The notes: generated by a model not told the origin, from the letters alone. DNA of 64,000 nucleotides from Lelliottia sp. JS-SCA-14 (GCF_035593345.1 NZ_CP141606.1:496001-560000), one strand, 5' to 3'; counted from the first letter of the stretch, positions 34,991-48,225 are shown. Made by a program: numbers and translations.

Positions 34991-36613
34991 ATGCACTGGC
35001 AGACACACACGGTTTTTAACCAGCCTGTACCGCTGTCGAACAGCAATCTGTTTCTGTCCGATTGCGCCCTGCACGACGCAGTGGCGCGGGAAGGCGCTGA
35101 GTGGGACAGCGAATTTCTCGCCAGCATCGGCCAGCAGTTAGGCACGGCGGAATCGCTCGAACTGGGCCGCCTCGCCAACGCTAATCCGCCGGAGCTATTG
35201 CGTTACGATCCGCGCGGGGAGCGGCTGGACGATGTGCGCTTTCACCCGGCGTGGCACCTGCTGATGCAGGGGCTGTGCGCCAATCGGGTCCACAATCTGG
35301 CCTGGGAAGACGAAGCCCGCAAAGGGTCGTTTGTCGCCCGTGCCGCGCGGTTTGTGCTTCACGCGCAGGTCGAGGCCGGAACGCTTTGCCCGATTACCAT
35401 GACCTTTGCCGCCACGCCGCTTCTCCAGCAGTCGCTGCCCAAACCTTTCCACGACTGGCTCTCGCCGCTGATGAGTGACCGTTACGATCCCCATCTTGCC
35501 TCCGGCGCGCAGAAACGCGGGCTGTTGATCGGCATGGGCATGACCGAAAAACAGGGCGGCTCGGATGTGTTGAGCAACACCACGCGGGCAGAAAAGTGCA
35601 GCGACGGCAGCTATCGGCTGATAGGGCATAAGTGGTTTTTCTCTGTGCCGCAAAGCGATGCCCATCTGGTGCTGGCCCAGGCGCACGGCGGGTTATCGTG
35701 CTTTTTCGTGCCGCGCATTCTGCCCGACGGACAGCGCAATGAAGTCCGGCTGGAGCGTCTGAAAGACAAGCTCGGCAATCGCTCGAACGCCAGCAGTGAA
35801 GTCGAGTTGATGAACGCCTCGGGCTGGCTGCTGGGCGAAGAGGGTGAGGGCGTGCGCCAGATCCTGAAGATGGGTGGGCTGACGCGCTTTGACTGTGCGC
35901 TGGGCAGCCACGGGCTGATGCGCCGCGCGCTGTCGGTCGCCCTGTATCACGCCCATCAGCGGCAGACGTTTGGCAAAAATCTTGTCGATCAGCCCCTGAT
36001 GCGCGACGTCCTGAGCCGGATGGCGCTCCAGCTCGAAGGGCAAACTGCGCTGCTGTTCCGCCTGGCGCGCGCCTGGGATCGTCGGGAAGATTCGCAAGAA
36101 TCCGCATGGGCGCGGCTCTTCACGCCCGCGGCAAAATACAGCGTCTGCAAAGGGGGCATCCCGTTTGTCGCCGAGGCGATGGAAGTGCTGGGCGGCGTCG
36201 GGTATTGCGAAGAGAGCGAGCTGCCGCGCATTTACCGGGAAATGCCGGTGAACAGCATCTGGGAAGGCTCGGGCAATATCATGTGTCTGGATGTACTGCG
36301 GGTGCTGGCGAAACAGTCGGGGATTCAGGATGTACTGCACGATGACTTCGCGCAGGTAAAAGGCCAGGATCGCCATTTCGATCGCGGCTGGCGACAGTTG
36401 CAGCAAAAATTGCGGAAACCGCAGGAGGCGCAGGGCCGGGAGATCACGCAGCAACTCTATCTACTGGGAGCCGGAGCGCAAATGCTGCGACACGCCTCTC
36501 CGCCTGTGGCACAAGCCTGGTGTCGCATGATGCTGGATCCTCGCGGAAGTACGCTCCTGAGCGAGCAGGTGCAAAATGACCTGCTGCTCCGCGCCACGGG
36601 GAGAGTGGGTTAA
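34991..36613 (+). CDS. aidB: AidB, acyl-CoA-dehydrogenase-like adaptive response protein
   Basis: A 540-residue flavoprotein of the Ada response that binds DNA and is thought to shield it from alkylation. It has the acyl-CoA dehydrogenase fold with IGMGMTEKQGGSD, KWFFSVPQSDAHLVLAQ and the FAD-site block VAEAMEVLGGVGYCEESELP. Start at MHWQTHTVFNQP is set by AAGGAGG seven bases upstream and E. coli length. In E. coli Ada and RpoS drive it; no Ada box was confirmed here. Confidence 0.96.
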   Translation: MHWQTHTVFNQPVPLSNSNLFLSDCALHDAVAREGAEWDSEFLASIGQQLGTAESLELGRLANANPPELLRYDPRGERLDDVRFHPAWHLLMQGLCANRVHNLAWEDEARKGSFVARAARFVLHAQVEAGTLCPITMTFAATPLLQQSLPKPFHDWLSPLMSDRYDPHLASGAQKRGLLIGMGMTEKQGGSDVLSNTTRAEKCSDGSYRLIGHKWFFSVPQSDAHLVLAQAHGGLSCFFVPRILPDGQRNEVRLERLKDKLGNRSNASSEVELMNASGWLLGEEGEGVRQILKMGGLTRFDCALGSHGLMRRALSVALYHAHQRQTFGKNLVDQPLMRDVLSRMALQLEGQTALLFRLARAWDRREDSQESAWARLFTPAAKYSVCKGGIPFVAEAMEVLGGVGYCEESELPRIYREMPVNSIWEGSGNIMCLDVLRVLAKQSGIQDVLHDDFAQVKGQDRHFDRGWRQLQQKLRKPQEAQGREITQQLYLLGAGAQMLRHASPPVAQAWCRMMLDPRGSTLLSEQVQNDLLLRATGRVG

Positions 36614-36643
36614 GGCATCAGACGGACGGGTTTATCGGCGCGG

Positions 36644-36919
36644 TCAGGCGTAAAGAATCGCCTGCACCCGCCACTGATCGACCTGTCTGTCTTCCTGCAT
36701 CTGGATAATGCGATACCAGGACGCGCCCTGCTCATCCGCTTTAAAGGCAATCACACGTTCAACGTCCTGCGGGCTCCCTGAAATGTTATTCACGGAGATC
36801 AGGCCAATTTCATTTAAGCCTGTGACGCAATCAGCACTGGCAAACTCTGCCGACTGCGCGGTGGTGCTCATCAGCCCAGCTGAGAGCAGCAGTGAGGTCA
36901 AAGCAAGAGATCGTTTCAT
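36644..36919 (-). CDS. yjfN: Periplasmic YhcN/DUF1471 protein YjfN
   Basis: A 91-residue secreted protein: signal peptide MKRSLALTSLLLSAGLMS ending near AQSA, then the YhcN-family domain (IGLISVNNISGSPQDVERVI, ending DQWRVQAILYA). E. coli YjfN has the same length and modulates DegP protease activity. The start at 36919 is chosen because it opens the signal peptide; upstream in-frame Met codons add a basic stretch with no counterpart. Confidence 0.92.
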   Translation of the reverse strand: MKRSLALTSLLLSAGLMSTTAQSAEFASADCVTGLNEIGLISVNNISGSPQDVERVIAFKADEQGASWYRIIQMQEDRQVDQWRVQAILYA

Positions 36920-37071
36920 TGTCAGCTCCATTTCACATGTCTCCGGTATCCGCCGGGCAATCCTTCGCAAATAAACTCACTTCCATTGTCACAGGCATGG
37001 AGTTTATTGTGGACAGGAAAACGTCTATGGACGCAAAGCAGTGTAAATGTCGTTTAAATGCTGACAGTTAG

Positions 37072-37380
37072 TTATTTGCGATACAGAATGGCTTGCGAGT
37101 ACCACTGTCCGGTAATGATGGTTTCATCCACCATAATGATGACGTAGTAATCTGCTTTTGCGGCGACAGCTTTCGCTCTGATGTCATCCTCGGCATCCGC
37201 CGGTGAGCCACGAACTAACGTGCTGACCGTACCCATTCGCTGTAATCCTTCGGTCTGATTACGACGAATTTCCTGAGGATGGCTGGTGGCCGGCGGAGCG
37301 GGCTGAGGTGTTCCTTCCAGCACGCTACAGCCTGTGACCAGCAGCACCAGCAATAAAGCAGCGAACCTGCGCATAACCAT
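37072..37380 (-). CDS. bsmA: Lipoprotein BsmA (YjfO), DUF1471 family
   Basis: A 102-residue lipoprotein: basic start MVMRRFAALLLVLLVTGC with the lipobox Cys, a Pro/Ala-rich spacer (LEGTPQPAPPATSHPQEIRR), then the YhcN domain ending GQWYSQAILYRK. In E. coli BsmA is linked to biofilm and peroxide-stress phenotypes. AGGA eight bases before 37380 supports this Met; a second Met two codons on is possible. Confidence 0.9.
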   Translation of the reverse strand: MVMRRFAALLLVLLVTGCSVLEGTPQPAPPATSHPQEIRRNQTEGLQRMGTVSTLVRGSPADAEDDIRAKAVAAKADYYVIIMVDETIITGQWYSQAILYRK

Positions 37381-37539
37381 ATCTCGTTTCCTGATAGCCA
37401 TAGTGTAGATGTCTGCGAATTTCCTTTTGGGGGAATGTTCCCAAACTGTTATCTGTGACGTCATTTTCGAATGAAAATAGCGTGAAAGCGTAATCCAGTT
37501 CTCAACATTATGAATCACCCATTAGAAAGAGGATCGACC

Positions 37540-38268
37540 ATGATTGAACTTAAAACGCAGCGGCTTGGTGACCACGAGATTTTACACGCATTCCCGGCCG
37601 GAATGCGTGAGCAACCGTTGCCTGTTGTTATTTTTTATCATGGGTTTACCTCATCAAAACTGGTTTACAGCTACTTTGCCGTCGCGCTGGCACAGGCGGG
37701 ATTTCGCGTGGTGATGCCCGATGCACCCGATCACGGCTCGCGCTTTTCGGGTGACGAGCAGGCGCGGTTGGGCCAGTTCTGGCAAATCTTACAGGGCAGC
37801 CTGGGTGAGTTTTCCGGGCTATGCGATGCGCTCTATCAGGCGGGGCTGGTGGACGATGAACGTCTTGCCGTCGCCGGAGCGTCGATGGGTGGCATGACCG
37901 CGCTGGGAATTATGGCACGCCACCCGGAAGTGAAGTGCGTGGCAAGCTTAATGGGCTCGGGCTATTTTTCGACGCTTTCCCAAACGCTGTTTCCGCCGCA
38001 GGCGCAGGATATCGACGCCGTCCAGGCTTCGCTCGCTGGTTGGGACGTGACTCACGCGCTGCCGCATCTGGCGGACCGCCCGCTGCTGCTCTGGCACGGC
38101 GAGGCCGATGATATCGTGCCTGCCGCTGAGACGTTCCGTTTACAGCAGGCGCTGGTGCGTGAGGGGTTAGATAGCCATCTCACCTGCCTGTGGGAGGCGG
38201 GCGTGCGGCACCGCATCACGCCCACGGCGCTGGATGCCACCACTGCGTTTTTCCGCCAGCACCTCTAA
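37540..38268 (+). CDS. yjfP: Alpha/beta-hydrolase esterase YjfP
   Basis: A 242-residue serine esterase. Oxyanion region FYHGFTSSK; nucleophile elbow GASMGG; the likely acid is in [11 protein letters not shown] and the His in VRHRITP. E. coli YjfP hydrolyses short-chain esters; the natural substrate is unknown. Start at 37540 follows AGAGGA. Its stop codon overlaps that of convergent ulaR by 4 bp. Confidence 0.92.
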   Translation: MIELKTQRLGDHEILHAFPAGMREQPLPVVIFYHGFTSSKLVYSYFAVALAQAGFRVVMPDAPDHGSRFSGDEQARLGQFWQILQGSLGEFSGLCDALYQAGLVDDERLAVAGASMGGMTALGIMARHPEVKCVASLMGSGYFSTLSQTLFPPQAQDIDAVQASLAGWDVTHALPHLADRPLLLWHGEADDIVPAAETFRLQQALVREGLDSHLTCLWEAGVRHRITPTALDATTAFFRQHL

Positions 38269-39020
38269 ACGCGCAGGATTTTGACGCCCAGATCCTCAAG
38301 TTTTTGCAGGATCTGCGGATTGGCACTTTTACCGGTGATCACCATGTCGATCTGTTCGGCGCGGCTGAACAGCATTCCGGCGCGCTCGCCCACTTTGCTG
38401 CTGTCGACCAGCACCACCAGTTTCCCGACGACGTTGAGCATATTCTGCTCCGCCATCGCCGTGAGCATATCGGTTTTGTACAGCCCGTCCGCAGTGAGCC
38501 CTTTGCCGCTGGTGAACATCCAGTGCCCGGCGTACAGGCTGTTTTCGCTGTCCTGTGGGCTGAGGGTGATGGACTGGCTCTTGTTGTACTGGCCGCCCAT
38601 GATCACCACGCTTTCGTGCTCCTGGTCGATCAGATAGTTCGCCAGCGGCAGATAGTTAGTGATGATTTGCACCGGCTTCCCGCACATCTCACGTCCCAGT
38701 AGAAAGGCCGTCGAGCCGCAGTTAATCACCACGCTTTCACCGGGATTCACCAGCTGCGACGCAGCGCGGGCAATACGCACTTTCTCATCGTGATTCTGCG
38801 CCTGATGAATATTCATTGGCGTCCAGCGCGGGCGCTGCTGGCTGATGGCCTCTGCGCCATTGCGCACTTTCTTGAGCTTACCGCTCTCATCGAGCTTATT
38901 GATATCGCGACGCGCCGTAGCGGGGGATATTTCAAGACGATCAATCACTTGTTCGACGGTGACAAAACCTTTTTGTGCCAGGAGTTCCAGTAAGATTTGA
39001 TGCCGTTGCGCTTCCGTCAT
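38265..39020 (-). CDS. ulaR: UlaR, DeoR-family repressor of L-ascorbate genes
   Basis: A 251-residue repressor. N-terminal winged helix ([20 protein letters not shown], then [12 protein letters not shown]) and a C-terminal sugar-isomerase-like sensor that in E. coli binds L-ascorbate-6-phosphate. It represses ulaG and ulaABCDEF. It lies next to ulaG in the same direction, and inverted repeats that fit its operators lie in the ulaG-ulaA gap. Confidence 0.97.
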   Translation of the reverse strand: MTEAQRHQILLELLAQKGFVTVEQVIDRLEISPATARRDINKLDESGKLKKVRNGAEAISQQRPRWTPMNIHQAQNHDEKVRIARAASQLVNPGESVVINCGSTAFLLGREMCGKPVQIITNYLPLANYLIDQEHESVVIMGGQYNKSQSITLSPQDSENSLYAGHWMFTSGKGLTADGLYKTDMLTAMAEQNMLNVVGKLVVLVDSSKVGERAGMLFSRAEQIDMVITGKSANPQILQKLEDLGVKILRV

Positions 39021-39131
39021 GAGCTATTCCGAAAAAAATTGATTTTAAAAGATGATATTTGAAATAGCCTGAAAATACTAAGCAAAAAGAGAATCGCCAG
39101 GCGCACTGGCCTGGCGATCGCCGCTCCGTGA

Positions 39132-40196
39132 TTACAGGAACGATTTAAATGGCAGATCCGGTTCAATGGTGAAGCAATCATCGAAGCCGCGCGGGTAGTG
39201 ATATTCGAAATTATCTTTATCCAGCGGCCAGGTAAATTTGCCGCCCACCTGCCAGATAAACGGCTTGAAGCCATATTTCAGGCGGTCTTTTTTCATCTCC
39301 CACAGAACGCGGATCTCCTGCGGATCGGCCTGGAAGTTTGACCAGATATCGTGGTGGAACGGGATCACCACTTTGGTGTTGAGCGCTTCCGCCATGCGCA
39401 GCATATCGGCGCTGGTCATTTTGTCGGTGATTCCGCGCGGGTTTTCGCCATAGGAGCCCAGCGCCACATCGATCTGATGCTCGTTCCCGTGTTTCGCATA
39501 GTAGTTGGAGTAGTGAGAATCGCCGCTGTGATACAGCGAACCGCCCGGCGTTTTGAACAGATAGTTTACCGCGCGCTGGTCCATACCATCCGGCAGAACG
39601 CCCGCCGCCTTCTGGTCGGCAGGGAGGGTGATCAACGCGGTGCGGTCAAACGCATCAAGAGCATGGATCTCCACGTCTTTGATTTTCACCACGTCGCCCG
39701 GCTTCATCACAATGCAGCGCTCTTTCGGCACGCCCCAGCCAATCCACAGATCCACACAGGTTTGCGGCCCGATGAACGGCACATCGTCGGCGCAGTTTTG
39801 CATGACGGCGGCGGCCACGTTGACGTCGATATGATCGTTATGATCGTGAGTCGAGAGCACCGCATCGATCTGACGAATGGCGAACGGATCCAGCACAAAC
39901 GGCGTGGTACGCAGGTTCGGCTGGAGTTTTTTGACGCCTGCCATGCGCTGCATCTGGTGGCCGTCTTTCATCAGCGGATTGCCGTGGCTCTGTTTGCCGG
40001 TACCGCACCAGAAATCGACGCAGATGTTGGCGCTGCCTTCTGATTTCAGCCAAATCCCGGTGCAGCCCAGCCACCACATCGCAAAAGTACCCGGTGCGAC
40101 CTGCTCTTGCTCGATCTCTTCATTCAGCCAGCTGCCCCATTCCGGGAAGGTGCTCAGGATCCATGATTCACGGGTGATGGATTTCACTTTACTCAT
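39132..40196 (-). CDS. ulaG: L-ascorbate-6-phosphate lactonase
   Basis: A 354-residue metallo-beta-lactamase-fold enzyme that opens the lactone of L-ascorbate-6-P to 3-keto-L-gulonate-6-P. The metal motif [10 protein letters not shown], the Asp in HSGDSHYS and the late His in [12 protein letters not shown] are present. Divergent from ulaABCDEF across a 359-bp control region. Confidence 0.97.
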   Translation of the reverse strand: MSKVKSITRESWILSTFPEWGSWLNEEIEQEQVAPGTFAMWWLGCTGIWLKSEGSANICVDFWCGTGKQSHGNPLMKDGHQMQRMAGVKKLQPNLRTTPFVLDPFAIRQIDAVLSTHDHNDHIDVNVAAAVMQNCADDVPFIGPQTCVDLWIGWGVPKERCIVMKPGDVVKIKDVEIHALDAFDRTALITLPADQKAAGVLPDGMDQRAVNYLFKTPGGSLYHSGDSHYSNYYAKHGNEHQIDVALGSYGENPRGITDKMTSADMLRMAEALNTKVVIPFHHDIWSNFQADPQEIRVLWEMKKDRLKYGFKPFIWQVGGKFTWPLDKDNFEYHYPRGFDDCFTIEPDLPFKSFL

Positions 40197-40223
40197 CGTT
40201 TGACTCCCTCATTAATCATAATT

Positions 40224-40248
40224 AATCACAAAATGACTCGTTGTGATT
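40224..40248. promoter_or_regulatory. Candidate UlaR operator near ulaG
   Basis: Perfect inverted repeat AATCACAA-N9-TTGTGATT (40224-40231 / 40241-40248), 28 bp before the ulaG start. Its half-site is shared with the second repeat at 40450-40488. Confidence 0.55.
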
Positions 40249-40437
40249 TATGTTGTCACCATTAAATCAGCATTGCAACGACGATTTTGCAAATTAAGAG
40301 ATGTAACAAGTCGTACTAACAGACGGGTGGGAATCCATTTTTTCGTTTGAAATCATTGTTAATTACTTAAATTAAAAGAATAAATTAAGGCTGGTAAGTG
40401 TGAAATGAAAATCATTATGAAGCACAGGGAAATAATT

Positions 40438-40488
40438 TGCGTGGCGCGTCACAAATAATCAAATGCAATCTTGTGGTGATTATTTGTG
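40438..40488. promoter_or_regulatory. Candidate UlaR operator and CRP site near ulaA
   Basis: 11-bp perfect inverted repeat CACAAATAATC (40450-40460) and GATTATTTGTG (40478-40488), spacer 17 bp. A half-good CRP site TGCGT-N6-TCACA overlaps its left arm (40438-40453). The rest of the 359-bp ulaG-ulaA gap (40197-40555) is A/T-rich with no gene seen. Confidence 0.5.
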
Positions 40489-40501
40489 ATTACTAGAGTG
40501 A

Positions 40502-41953
<1,452 letters not shown>

Positions 41954-41968
41954 CAAGGAGTTTTGATT

Positions 41969-42274
41969 ATGACCGTACGTATTCTGGCAGTGTGTGGTAA
42001 CGGGCAGGGCAGCTCCATGATCATGAAAATGAAAGTGGACCAGTTTCTCACCGGGCAGGGCGTTGATCATTCGGTGAATAGCTGCGCCGTGGGTGAGTAC
42101 AAGAGCGAGCTGAGCGGGGCGGATATCATCATTGCCTCCACGCATATCGCCGGCGAAATCACCGTGACGGGCAATAAGTACGTGGTGGGCGTGCGCAATA
42201 TGCTCTCCGCCGCGGATTTCGGTCCGAAGCTGATGGACGTCATCAAAGAGCACTTCCCCGGTGATATCAAATAA
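41969..42274 (+). CDS. ulaB: PTS L-ascorbate EIIB
   Basis: A 101-residue cytoplasmic phosphocarrier. Phosphorylated Cys9 is in [16 protein letters not shown]. Start ATG at 41969 follows AAGGAG eight bases upstream, 15 bp after ulaA; the frame can be extended two codons to a TTG but that spoils the spacing. Confidence 0.97.
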   Translation: MTVRILAVCGNGQGSSMIMKMKVDQFLTGQGVDHSVNSCAVGEYKSELSGADIIIASTHIAGEITVTGNKYVVGVRNMLSAADFGPKLMDVIKEHFPGDIK

Positions 42275-42283
42275 GGACGGGAG

Positions 42284-42751
42284 ATGAAATTACGTGATTC
42301 GCTGGCGGAGAACCGTTCCATCCAGCTCCAGGCCGAGGCCAGCACCTGGCAGGAGGCCGTCAAACTGGGCGTCGATTTACTGGTTAAGGCAGATGTGGTT
42401 GAGCCGCGCTATTACCAGGCCATTCTCGACGGCGTGGCGCAGCACGGCCCGTACTTCGTCATTGCCCCAGGTCTTGCGATGCCGCACGGCCGCCCGGAAG
42501 AGGGCGTCAAAAAAACCGGCTTCGCGCTGGTCACGCTGAAAACACCGCTGGTGTTTAACCATGAAGACAACGACCCGGTCGATATCCTGATCACTATGGC
42601 GGCGGTCGATGCCACCACCCATCAGGAAGTGGGCATCATGCAGATCGTGAATCTGTTTGATGATGAAGCCAATTTCGACCGTTTACGCGCCTGCCGTACC
42701 GAGCAGGACGTGCTGGATTTAATCGATCACGCCAATGCGGCGGCAGTTTAA
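42284..42751 (+). CDS. ulaC: PTS L-ascorbate EIIA
   Basis: A 155-residue EIIA of the mannitol/fructose type. Phosphorylated His68 is in [14 protein letters not shown]. It passes phosphate from HPr to UlaB. GGACGGGAG precedes the ATG; 9 bp after ulaB. Confidence 0.97.
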   Translation: MKLRDSLAENRSIQLQAEASTWQEAVKLGVDLLVKADVVEPRYYQAILDGVAQHGPYFVIAPGLAMPHGRPEEGVKKTGFALVTLKTPLVFNHEDNDPVDILITMAAVDATTHQEVGIMQIVNLFDDEANFDRLRACRTEQDVLDLIDHANAAAV

Positions 42752-42764
42752 GAGGGAATTGAAT

Positions 42765-43415
42765 ATGTCATTACCGATGTTGCAGGTCGCGCTGGATAAC
42801 CAAACGATGGCCCATGCGTATGAAACCACGCGCCTGATTGCGGAAGAAGTGGACATCATCGAAGTCGGTACCATTCTTTGCGTCGGAGAAGGCGTTCGCG
42901 CCGTGCGCGATCTGAAAGCCCTTTACCCGCACAAAATCGTGCTGGCAGACGCCAAAATCGCCGATGCCGGAAAAATCCTTTCGCGGATGTGCTTTGAAGC
43001 TAACGCCGACTGGGTGACGGTGATCTGCTGTGCGGATATCAACACCACCAAAGGCGCGCTGGAAGTGGCGAAACAGTTCAACGGCGATGTGCAGATTGAA
43101 CTCACCGGATACTGGACCTGGGAACAGGCGCAGGAGTGGCATGACGCGGGCATTCAGCAGGTGGTTTATCACCGCAGCCGCGACGCACAGGCGGCGGGTG
43201 TGGCCTGGGGTGATGCCGATATCAGCGCGATTAAACGTCTTTCGGATATGGGCTTTAAAGTCACCGTGACGGGCGGCCTGGCGCTGGAAGATTTACCGCT
43301 GTTTAAAGGCATCCCGATTCACGTCTTCATCGCCGGGCGCAGTATTCGTGATGCCGCTTCTCCGGTCGAAGCGGCGCGTCAGTTCAAACGTTCCATCGCC
43401 CAGCTGTGGGGCTAA
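42765..43415 (+). CDS. ulaD: 3-keto-L-gulonate-6-phosphate decarboxylase
   Basis: A 216-residue TIM-barrel enzyme of the OMP-decarboxylase suprafamily, giving L-xylulose-5-P and CO2. Active-site blocks [30 protein letters not shown] and [10 protein letters not shown] are present. Start [12 protein letters not shown] follows AGAGGGAA; 13 bp after ulaC. Confidence 0.97.
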   Translation: MSLPMLQVALDNQTMAHAYETTRLIAEEVDIIEVGTILCVGEGVRAVRDLKALYPHKIVLADAKIADAGKILSRMCFEANADWVTVICCADINTTKGALEVAKQFNGDVQIELTGYWTWEQAQEWHDAGIQQVVYHRSRDAQAAGVAWGDADISAIKRLSDMGFKVTVTGGLALEDLPLFKGIPIHVFIAGRSIRDAASPVEAARQFKRSIAQLWG

Positions 43416-43424
43416 GGAGCGGGT

Positions 43425-44291
43425 ATGTTATCGAAACAGGTCCCGCTGGGTATCTATGAAAAGGCGCTCCCTGCGGGGGAGTGCTGGCTTGAGCGCCTGC
43501 TGCTGGCGCAAAAGCAGGGATTCGATTTTGTTGAAATGTCCGTGGACGAGACGGATTTACGCCTTTCTCGTCTCGACTGGAGCCGTGAACAACGTTTGGC
43601 GTTGGTCAATGCGGTAGCGGAAACCGGCGTGCGCGTGCCGTCGATGTGCCTGAGTGCACATCGCCGTTTTCCGCTCGGCAGCGAGGACGACGGGGTTCGC
43701 AACCAGGGCCTGGAGATCATGCGCAAAGCCATCACCTTCGCGCAGGATGTCGGTATTCGCGTGATCCAACTGGCAGGCTATGACGTTTACTATCAGGAAG
43801 CCAACGACGAAACGCGCCGTCGTTTTCGTGAGGGGCTGAAGGAGAGCGTCGAGATGGCCAGCCGTGCGCAGGTGACGCTGGCAATGGAGATCATGGATTA
43901 TCCGCTGATGAACTCCATCAGCAAGGCGCTGGGCTACGCGCATTATCTCAATAATCCGTGGTTCCAGATCTACCCTGACATCGGCAATCTTTCGGCATGG
44001 GACAACGACGTGCAGATGGAACTGCAGGCCGGGCGCGGACATATCGTGGCGGTTCACGTCAAAGACACGCGTCCAGGCGTTTTCAAAAATGTACCCTTCG
44101 GCACCGGAGTGGTGGATTTCGAACAGTGCTTCCGGACGCTCAAACAGAGCGGTTACTGCGGACCGTATCTGATTGAGATGTGGAGTGAAACGTCAGACGA
44201 CCCGATTGCCGAAGTGGCGAAAGCCCGCGACTGGGTTCGCGAGCGGATGGAACAGGCGGGACTGCTGGAGGCTTCTCATGCAGCAGCTTAA
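43425..44291 (+). CDS. ulaE: L-xylulose-5-phosphate 3-epimerase
   Basis: A 288-residue TIM-barrel epimerase converting L-xylulose-5-P to L-ribulose-5-P. Conserved [38 protein letters not shown], and the metal-site Glu in [12 protein letters not shown] and LIEMWSE. A few residues longer than E. coli at the C-terminus, where it overlaps ulaF by 14 bp. Confidence 0.97.
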   Translation: MLSKQVPLGIYEKALPAGECWLERLLLAQKQGFDFVEMSVDETDLRLSRLDWSREQRLALVNAVAETGVRVPSMCLSAHRRFPLGSEDDGVRNQGLEIMRKAITFAQDVGIRVIQLAGYDVYYQEANDETRRRFREGLKESVEMASRAQVTLAMEIMDYPLMNSISKALGYAHYLNNPWFQIYPDIGNLSAWDNDVQMELQAGRGHIVAVHVKDTRPGVFKNVPFGTGVVDFEQCFRTLKQSGYCGPYLIEMWSETSDDPIAEVAKARDWVRERMEQAGLLEASHAAA

Positions 44292-44964
44292 ACAGCAGGT
44301 GTTTGACGCCAATATGGATCTGCCGCGCTACGGCCTGGTGACCTTTACCTGGGGCAACGTGAGCGCGATCGATCGTGAACGCGGGATGGTGGCAATCAAA
44401 CCCAGCGGCGTGGCGTATGACGTCATGCGGCCAGAGGATATGGTGGTGGTGGATCTCGACGGCAACGTCATCGAGGGGAAATGGAATCCCTCTTCGGATA
44501 CCGCTACCCATCTGGCGCTCTATCGCCGCTATCCATCCCTCGGCGGCGTGGTGCATACCCACTCCACCCATGCGACGGCCTGGGCGCAGGCCGGGCTGGC
44601 GATTCCGGCGCTGGGCACCACGCACGCGGACTATTTCTTTGGTGATATCCCCTGTACCCGGGCGTTAACCGAAGAGGAAGTGCAGGGCGAGTATGAGCTC
44701 AACACCGGGAAAGTGATTATCGAGACGATCGGTGAGCGTGAACCGCTGCATACGCCGGGGATTGTTGTCTGGCAGCATGGTCCGTTCGCGTGGGGCAAAA
44801 GTGCGCACGATGCGGTGCACAATGCGGTGGTGATGGAAGAGGTGGCGAAAATGGCGTGGATTGCGCGCGGGATCAACCCGCAGCTTCAGCCCATCGACAG
44901 CTATCTGATGAACAAACATTACCAGCGTAAACACGGTCCGAACGCCTACTACGGGCAGAAATAA
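44278..44964 (+). CDS. ulaF: L-ribulose-5-phosphate 4-epimerase UlaF
   Basis: A 228-residue class II aldolase-like Zn enzyme sending L-ribulose-5-P to D-xylulose-5-P and the pentose phosphate pathway. Zn His are in [15 protein letters not shown] and a later His in [25 protein letters not shown] opens the domain. Start at 44278 lies within the end of ulaE and matches E. coli length. Confidence 0.97.
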   Translation: MQQLKQQVFDANMDLPRYGLVTFTWGNVSAIDRERGMVAIKPSGVAYDVMRPEDMVVVDLDGNVIEGKWNPSSDTATHLALYRRYPSLGGVVHTHSTHATAWAQAGLAIPALGTTHADYFFGDIPCTRALTEEEVQGEYELNTGKVIIETIGEREPLHTPGIVVWQHGPFAWGKSAHDAVHNAVVMEEVAKMAWIARGINPQLQPIDSYLMNKHYQRKHGPNAYYGQK

Positions 44965-44986
44965 AAAAAGCCCCCGGGCAGGGGGC
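44962..44986. terminator. Terminator shared by ulaF and yjfY
   Basis: GCCCCC (44970-44975) with GGGGGC (44981-44986), loop of 5. An A-run lies on the left, so on the minus strand the hairpin is followed by TTTTTTT: a strong terminator for yjfY and a plausible weaker one for the ula operon. Confidence 0.82.
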
Positions 44987-45043
44987 AAGTCAAACTATGG
45001 CTATATTCTCGTTGTTGGCTTTCCTGGTGCTAACGTCAAAGTC

Positions 45044-45319
45044 TTATCGATAGATATCTGCGCTGGCATGCATGTTGCCGTTGCTACCGGGCTCGCGGGT
45101 CAGTATTACGTGGTAATACTGTGCGCCCTGTGCATCGGTCTCTTCATTCAGCGCCTGATCTGCTTCACTTTCGGTGGCGAAATTATGGTTTATGTAAATG
45201 ACACCTAAGCTCTGCACATCATCCATATTTCTGGCCTGTCGACCGTCGATCTTGATGGCTGCCATCGCGTTTGCACTGAGCAAAAGCGCAGCCAGAATGG
45301 CTATTACGATTTTTTTCAT
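45044..45319 (-). CDS. yjfY: Periplasmic YhcN/DUF1471 protein YjfY
   Basis: A 91-residue secreted protein: signal peptide MKKIVIAILAALLLSANAMA, then the YhcN domain (ARNMDDVQSLGVIYINHNFA, ending GNMHASADIYR). Same length as E. coli YjfY, of unknown function. Third member of this family in the window after yjfN and bsmA. Confidence 0.92.
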   Translation of the reverse strand: MKKIVIAILAALLLSANAMAAIKIDGRQARNMDDVQSLGVIYINHNFATESEADQALNEETDAQGAQYYHVILTREPGSNGNMHASADIYR

Positions 45320-45533
45320 GATATGCGCTCCACGACTGCGTGCTGTGTGACGGTTTTTCCTCTCCTTTTCACCGGGGATAGGGTCTGATTAAAGTGTAAT
45401 CGCTAATAGTGTGGCGAATGGCGACCATTTCTGATGCTGTTGTTCAAAAAAGTCGCGCTTTTCGATGTGTCTAATTTTAAATCATCTACTTAGACCCGCT
45501 TCACGGTTTGTGCGAATTATTTGTGCAATCAGC

Positions 45534-45562
45534 TTGAGTTTTTGGGGGTTCGCAATTAGAAT
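45534..45562 (+). promoter_or_regulatory. rpsF operon promoter
   Basis: -35 TTGAGT (45534-45539), 17-bp spacer, -10 TAGAAT (45557-45562), followed by GACGCGTC. It lies about 100 bp before rpsF and leaves a leader that contains the S6:S18 motif. The rest of the 342-bp gap 45320-45661 shows nothing else. Confidence 0.7.
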
Positions 45563-45601
45563 GACGCGTCAATTTTTCGGCCGCCCTTTAACACGTTCCT
45601 T

Positions 45602-45636
45602 GCCTCCATGGGCCGCGGCTGACCCAGACAGGAGGC
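45602..45636 (+). promoter_or_regulatory. S6:S18-binding leader motif
   Basis: Outer stem GCCTCC (45602-45607) with GGAGGC (45631-45636), inner stem TGGG (45609-45612) with CCCA (45623-45626), loop CCGCGGCTGA starting with the CCG triplet. This fits the conserved rpsF leader bound by the S6:S18 dimer, which feeds back on rpsF-priB-rpsR. Confidence 0.75.
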
Positions 45637-45643
45637 TGAATAA

Positions 45644-46057
<414 letters not shown>

Positions 46058-46063
46058 TTTCTG

Positions 46064-46610
<547 letters not shown>

Positions 46611-46639
46611 TCGGGCACGGTCCATTAATACGACTTTAA

Positions 46640-47101
<462 letters not shown>

Positions 47102-47126
47102 TTTTTTACTCTGTTAGCGTTTGAAG

Positions 47127-47156
47127 CGCCGGCCTTGTGCCGGCGTTTTGTTTTTT
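47127..47156 (+). terminator. Terminator after rplI
   Basis: CGCCGGC (47127-47133) with GCCGGCG (47139-47145), 5-base loop, then TTTTGTTTTTT. Ends the rpsF operon. Confidence 0.93.
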
Positions 47157-47254
47157 AAGCCCCGCCAAAATCACACCCTGCATCTTGTATGGTAGCTATT
47201 CCCGTCGCATTCCCTGATAATAAATGAAACGCCATTTTATCTCTGAGATTTGCT

Positions 47255-48190
47255 ATGGACGCCCCTCAACCCGTATCCCTGTTTGCCCGTAAGAAAATCG
47301 CCTACGCCAGCGCCACGCTCTGCTGCCTGTTGTGGGGAAGCTCTTATCCGGCGATCAAAAGCGGCTACGAACTTTTCCAGATTGCCACCGACGATATTCC
47401 GTCGAAAGTGGTCTTCGCTGGTTACCGTTTTCTCTTCGCCGGTCTGATATTGCTGATGTTTGCCCTCGCCCAGCGCAAGCCCATTGCCCGGCTCACGCCA
47501 CGGCAGTTTGGACAGCTGACGCTGCTGGGCCTGACCCAAACGTCAATCCAGTACGTTTTCTTCTATGTGGGCCTCGCGTACACCACAGGCGTAAAAGGCT
47601 CGATCATGAACGCGACCGGGACCTTCTTCAGCGTGCTGCTGGCGCACTTTATCTATCAAAACGACAAGCTCAGCTATAACAAAACCATCGGCTGTATTCT
47701 CGGCTTTGCGGGCGTGATGCTGGTGAACTTCAACAGCGGATTGATGGATTTCCACTTTGTCTGGAAGGGCGACGGTTTTGTGGTGCTGGCGGCGTTTATT
47801 CTCTCTGCCGCCACGCTGTACGGAAAACGGATTTCGCAAACCGTCGACCCGACGGTGATGACCGGCTGGCAACTTGCTATTGGCGGGCTGGCGCTGGTGG
47901 TGGGGGGCTACTTGACGGGCGGAACGCTGGAAGTGCACAGCACGGCGGCGGTGGCGGTGCTCGGCTACCTGACGCTGCTGTCGTCCGTGGCCTTTGCCCT
48001 CTGGAGTATGCTGCTCAAAGTGAACCGCGTCAGCATGATCGCGCCGTTCAACTTTGTTATTCCCGTTGCCGGTACCGTGCTGTCGGCCATTTTCCTTGGG
48101 GAAAACATTCTGGACATCAAATACGCTATCGCGCTGGTGCTGGTCTGCTCGGGGATCTGGTGGGTGAATAAGGCGAAAAAAACCGTCTGA
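47255..48190 (+). CDS. DMT-superfamily (EamA) transporter
   Basis: A 311-residue inner-membrane protein with ten predicted helices in two EamA repeats (first opens SATLCCLLWGSSYPAIKSG; second about 165-305 with TLLSSVAFALWSMLLKVNRV). Such carriers export metabolites or amino acids; the substrate is unknown. It sits between rplI and ytfB, where I do not recall an E. coli gene of this type, so it may be lineage-specific. No linked regulator. Confidence 0.82.
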   Translation: MDAPQPVSLFARKKIAYASATLCCLLWGSSYPAIKSGYELFQIATDDIPSKVVFAGYRFLFAGLILLMFALAQRKPIARLTPRQFGQLTLLGLTQTSIQYVFFYVGLAYTTGVKGSIMNATGTFFSVLLAHFIYQNDKLSYNKTIGCILGFAGVMLVNFNSGLMDFHFVWKGDGFVVLAAFILSAATLYGKRISQTVDPTVMTGWQLAIGGLALVVGGYLTGGTLEVHSTAAVAVLGYLTLLSSVAFALWSMLLKVNRVSMIAPFNFVIPVAGTVLSAIFLGENILDIKYAIALVLVCSGIWWVNKAKKTV

Positions 48191-48197
48191 TGCGAAC

Positions 48198-48218
48198 GCC
48201 CGGTCAGCGCGACCGGGC
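48198..48218. terminator. Hairpin between convergent DMT transporter gene and ytfB
   Basis: 8-bp perfect stem GCCCGGTC (48198-48205) with GACCGGGC (48211-48218), loop AGCGC, filling the 35-bp gap between two convergent stop codons. No clear T-run, so efficiency is uncertain. Confidence 0.6.
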
Positions 48219-48225
48219 ACCTCGA

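Noticed and set aside
40390..40420. CRP site at TGTGAAATGAAAATCA
   Set aside because: Only the left half-site matches; the right half lacks TCACA at the required spacing.
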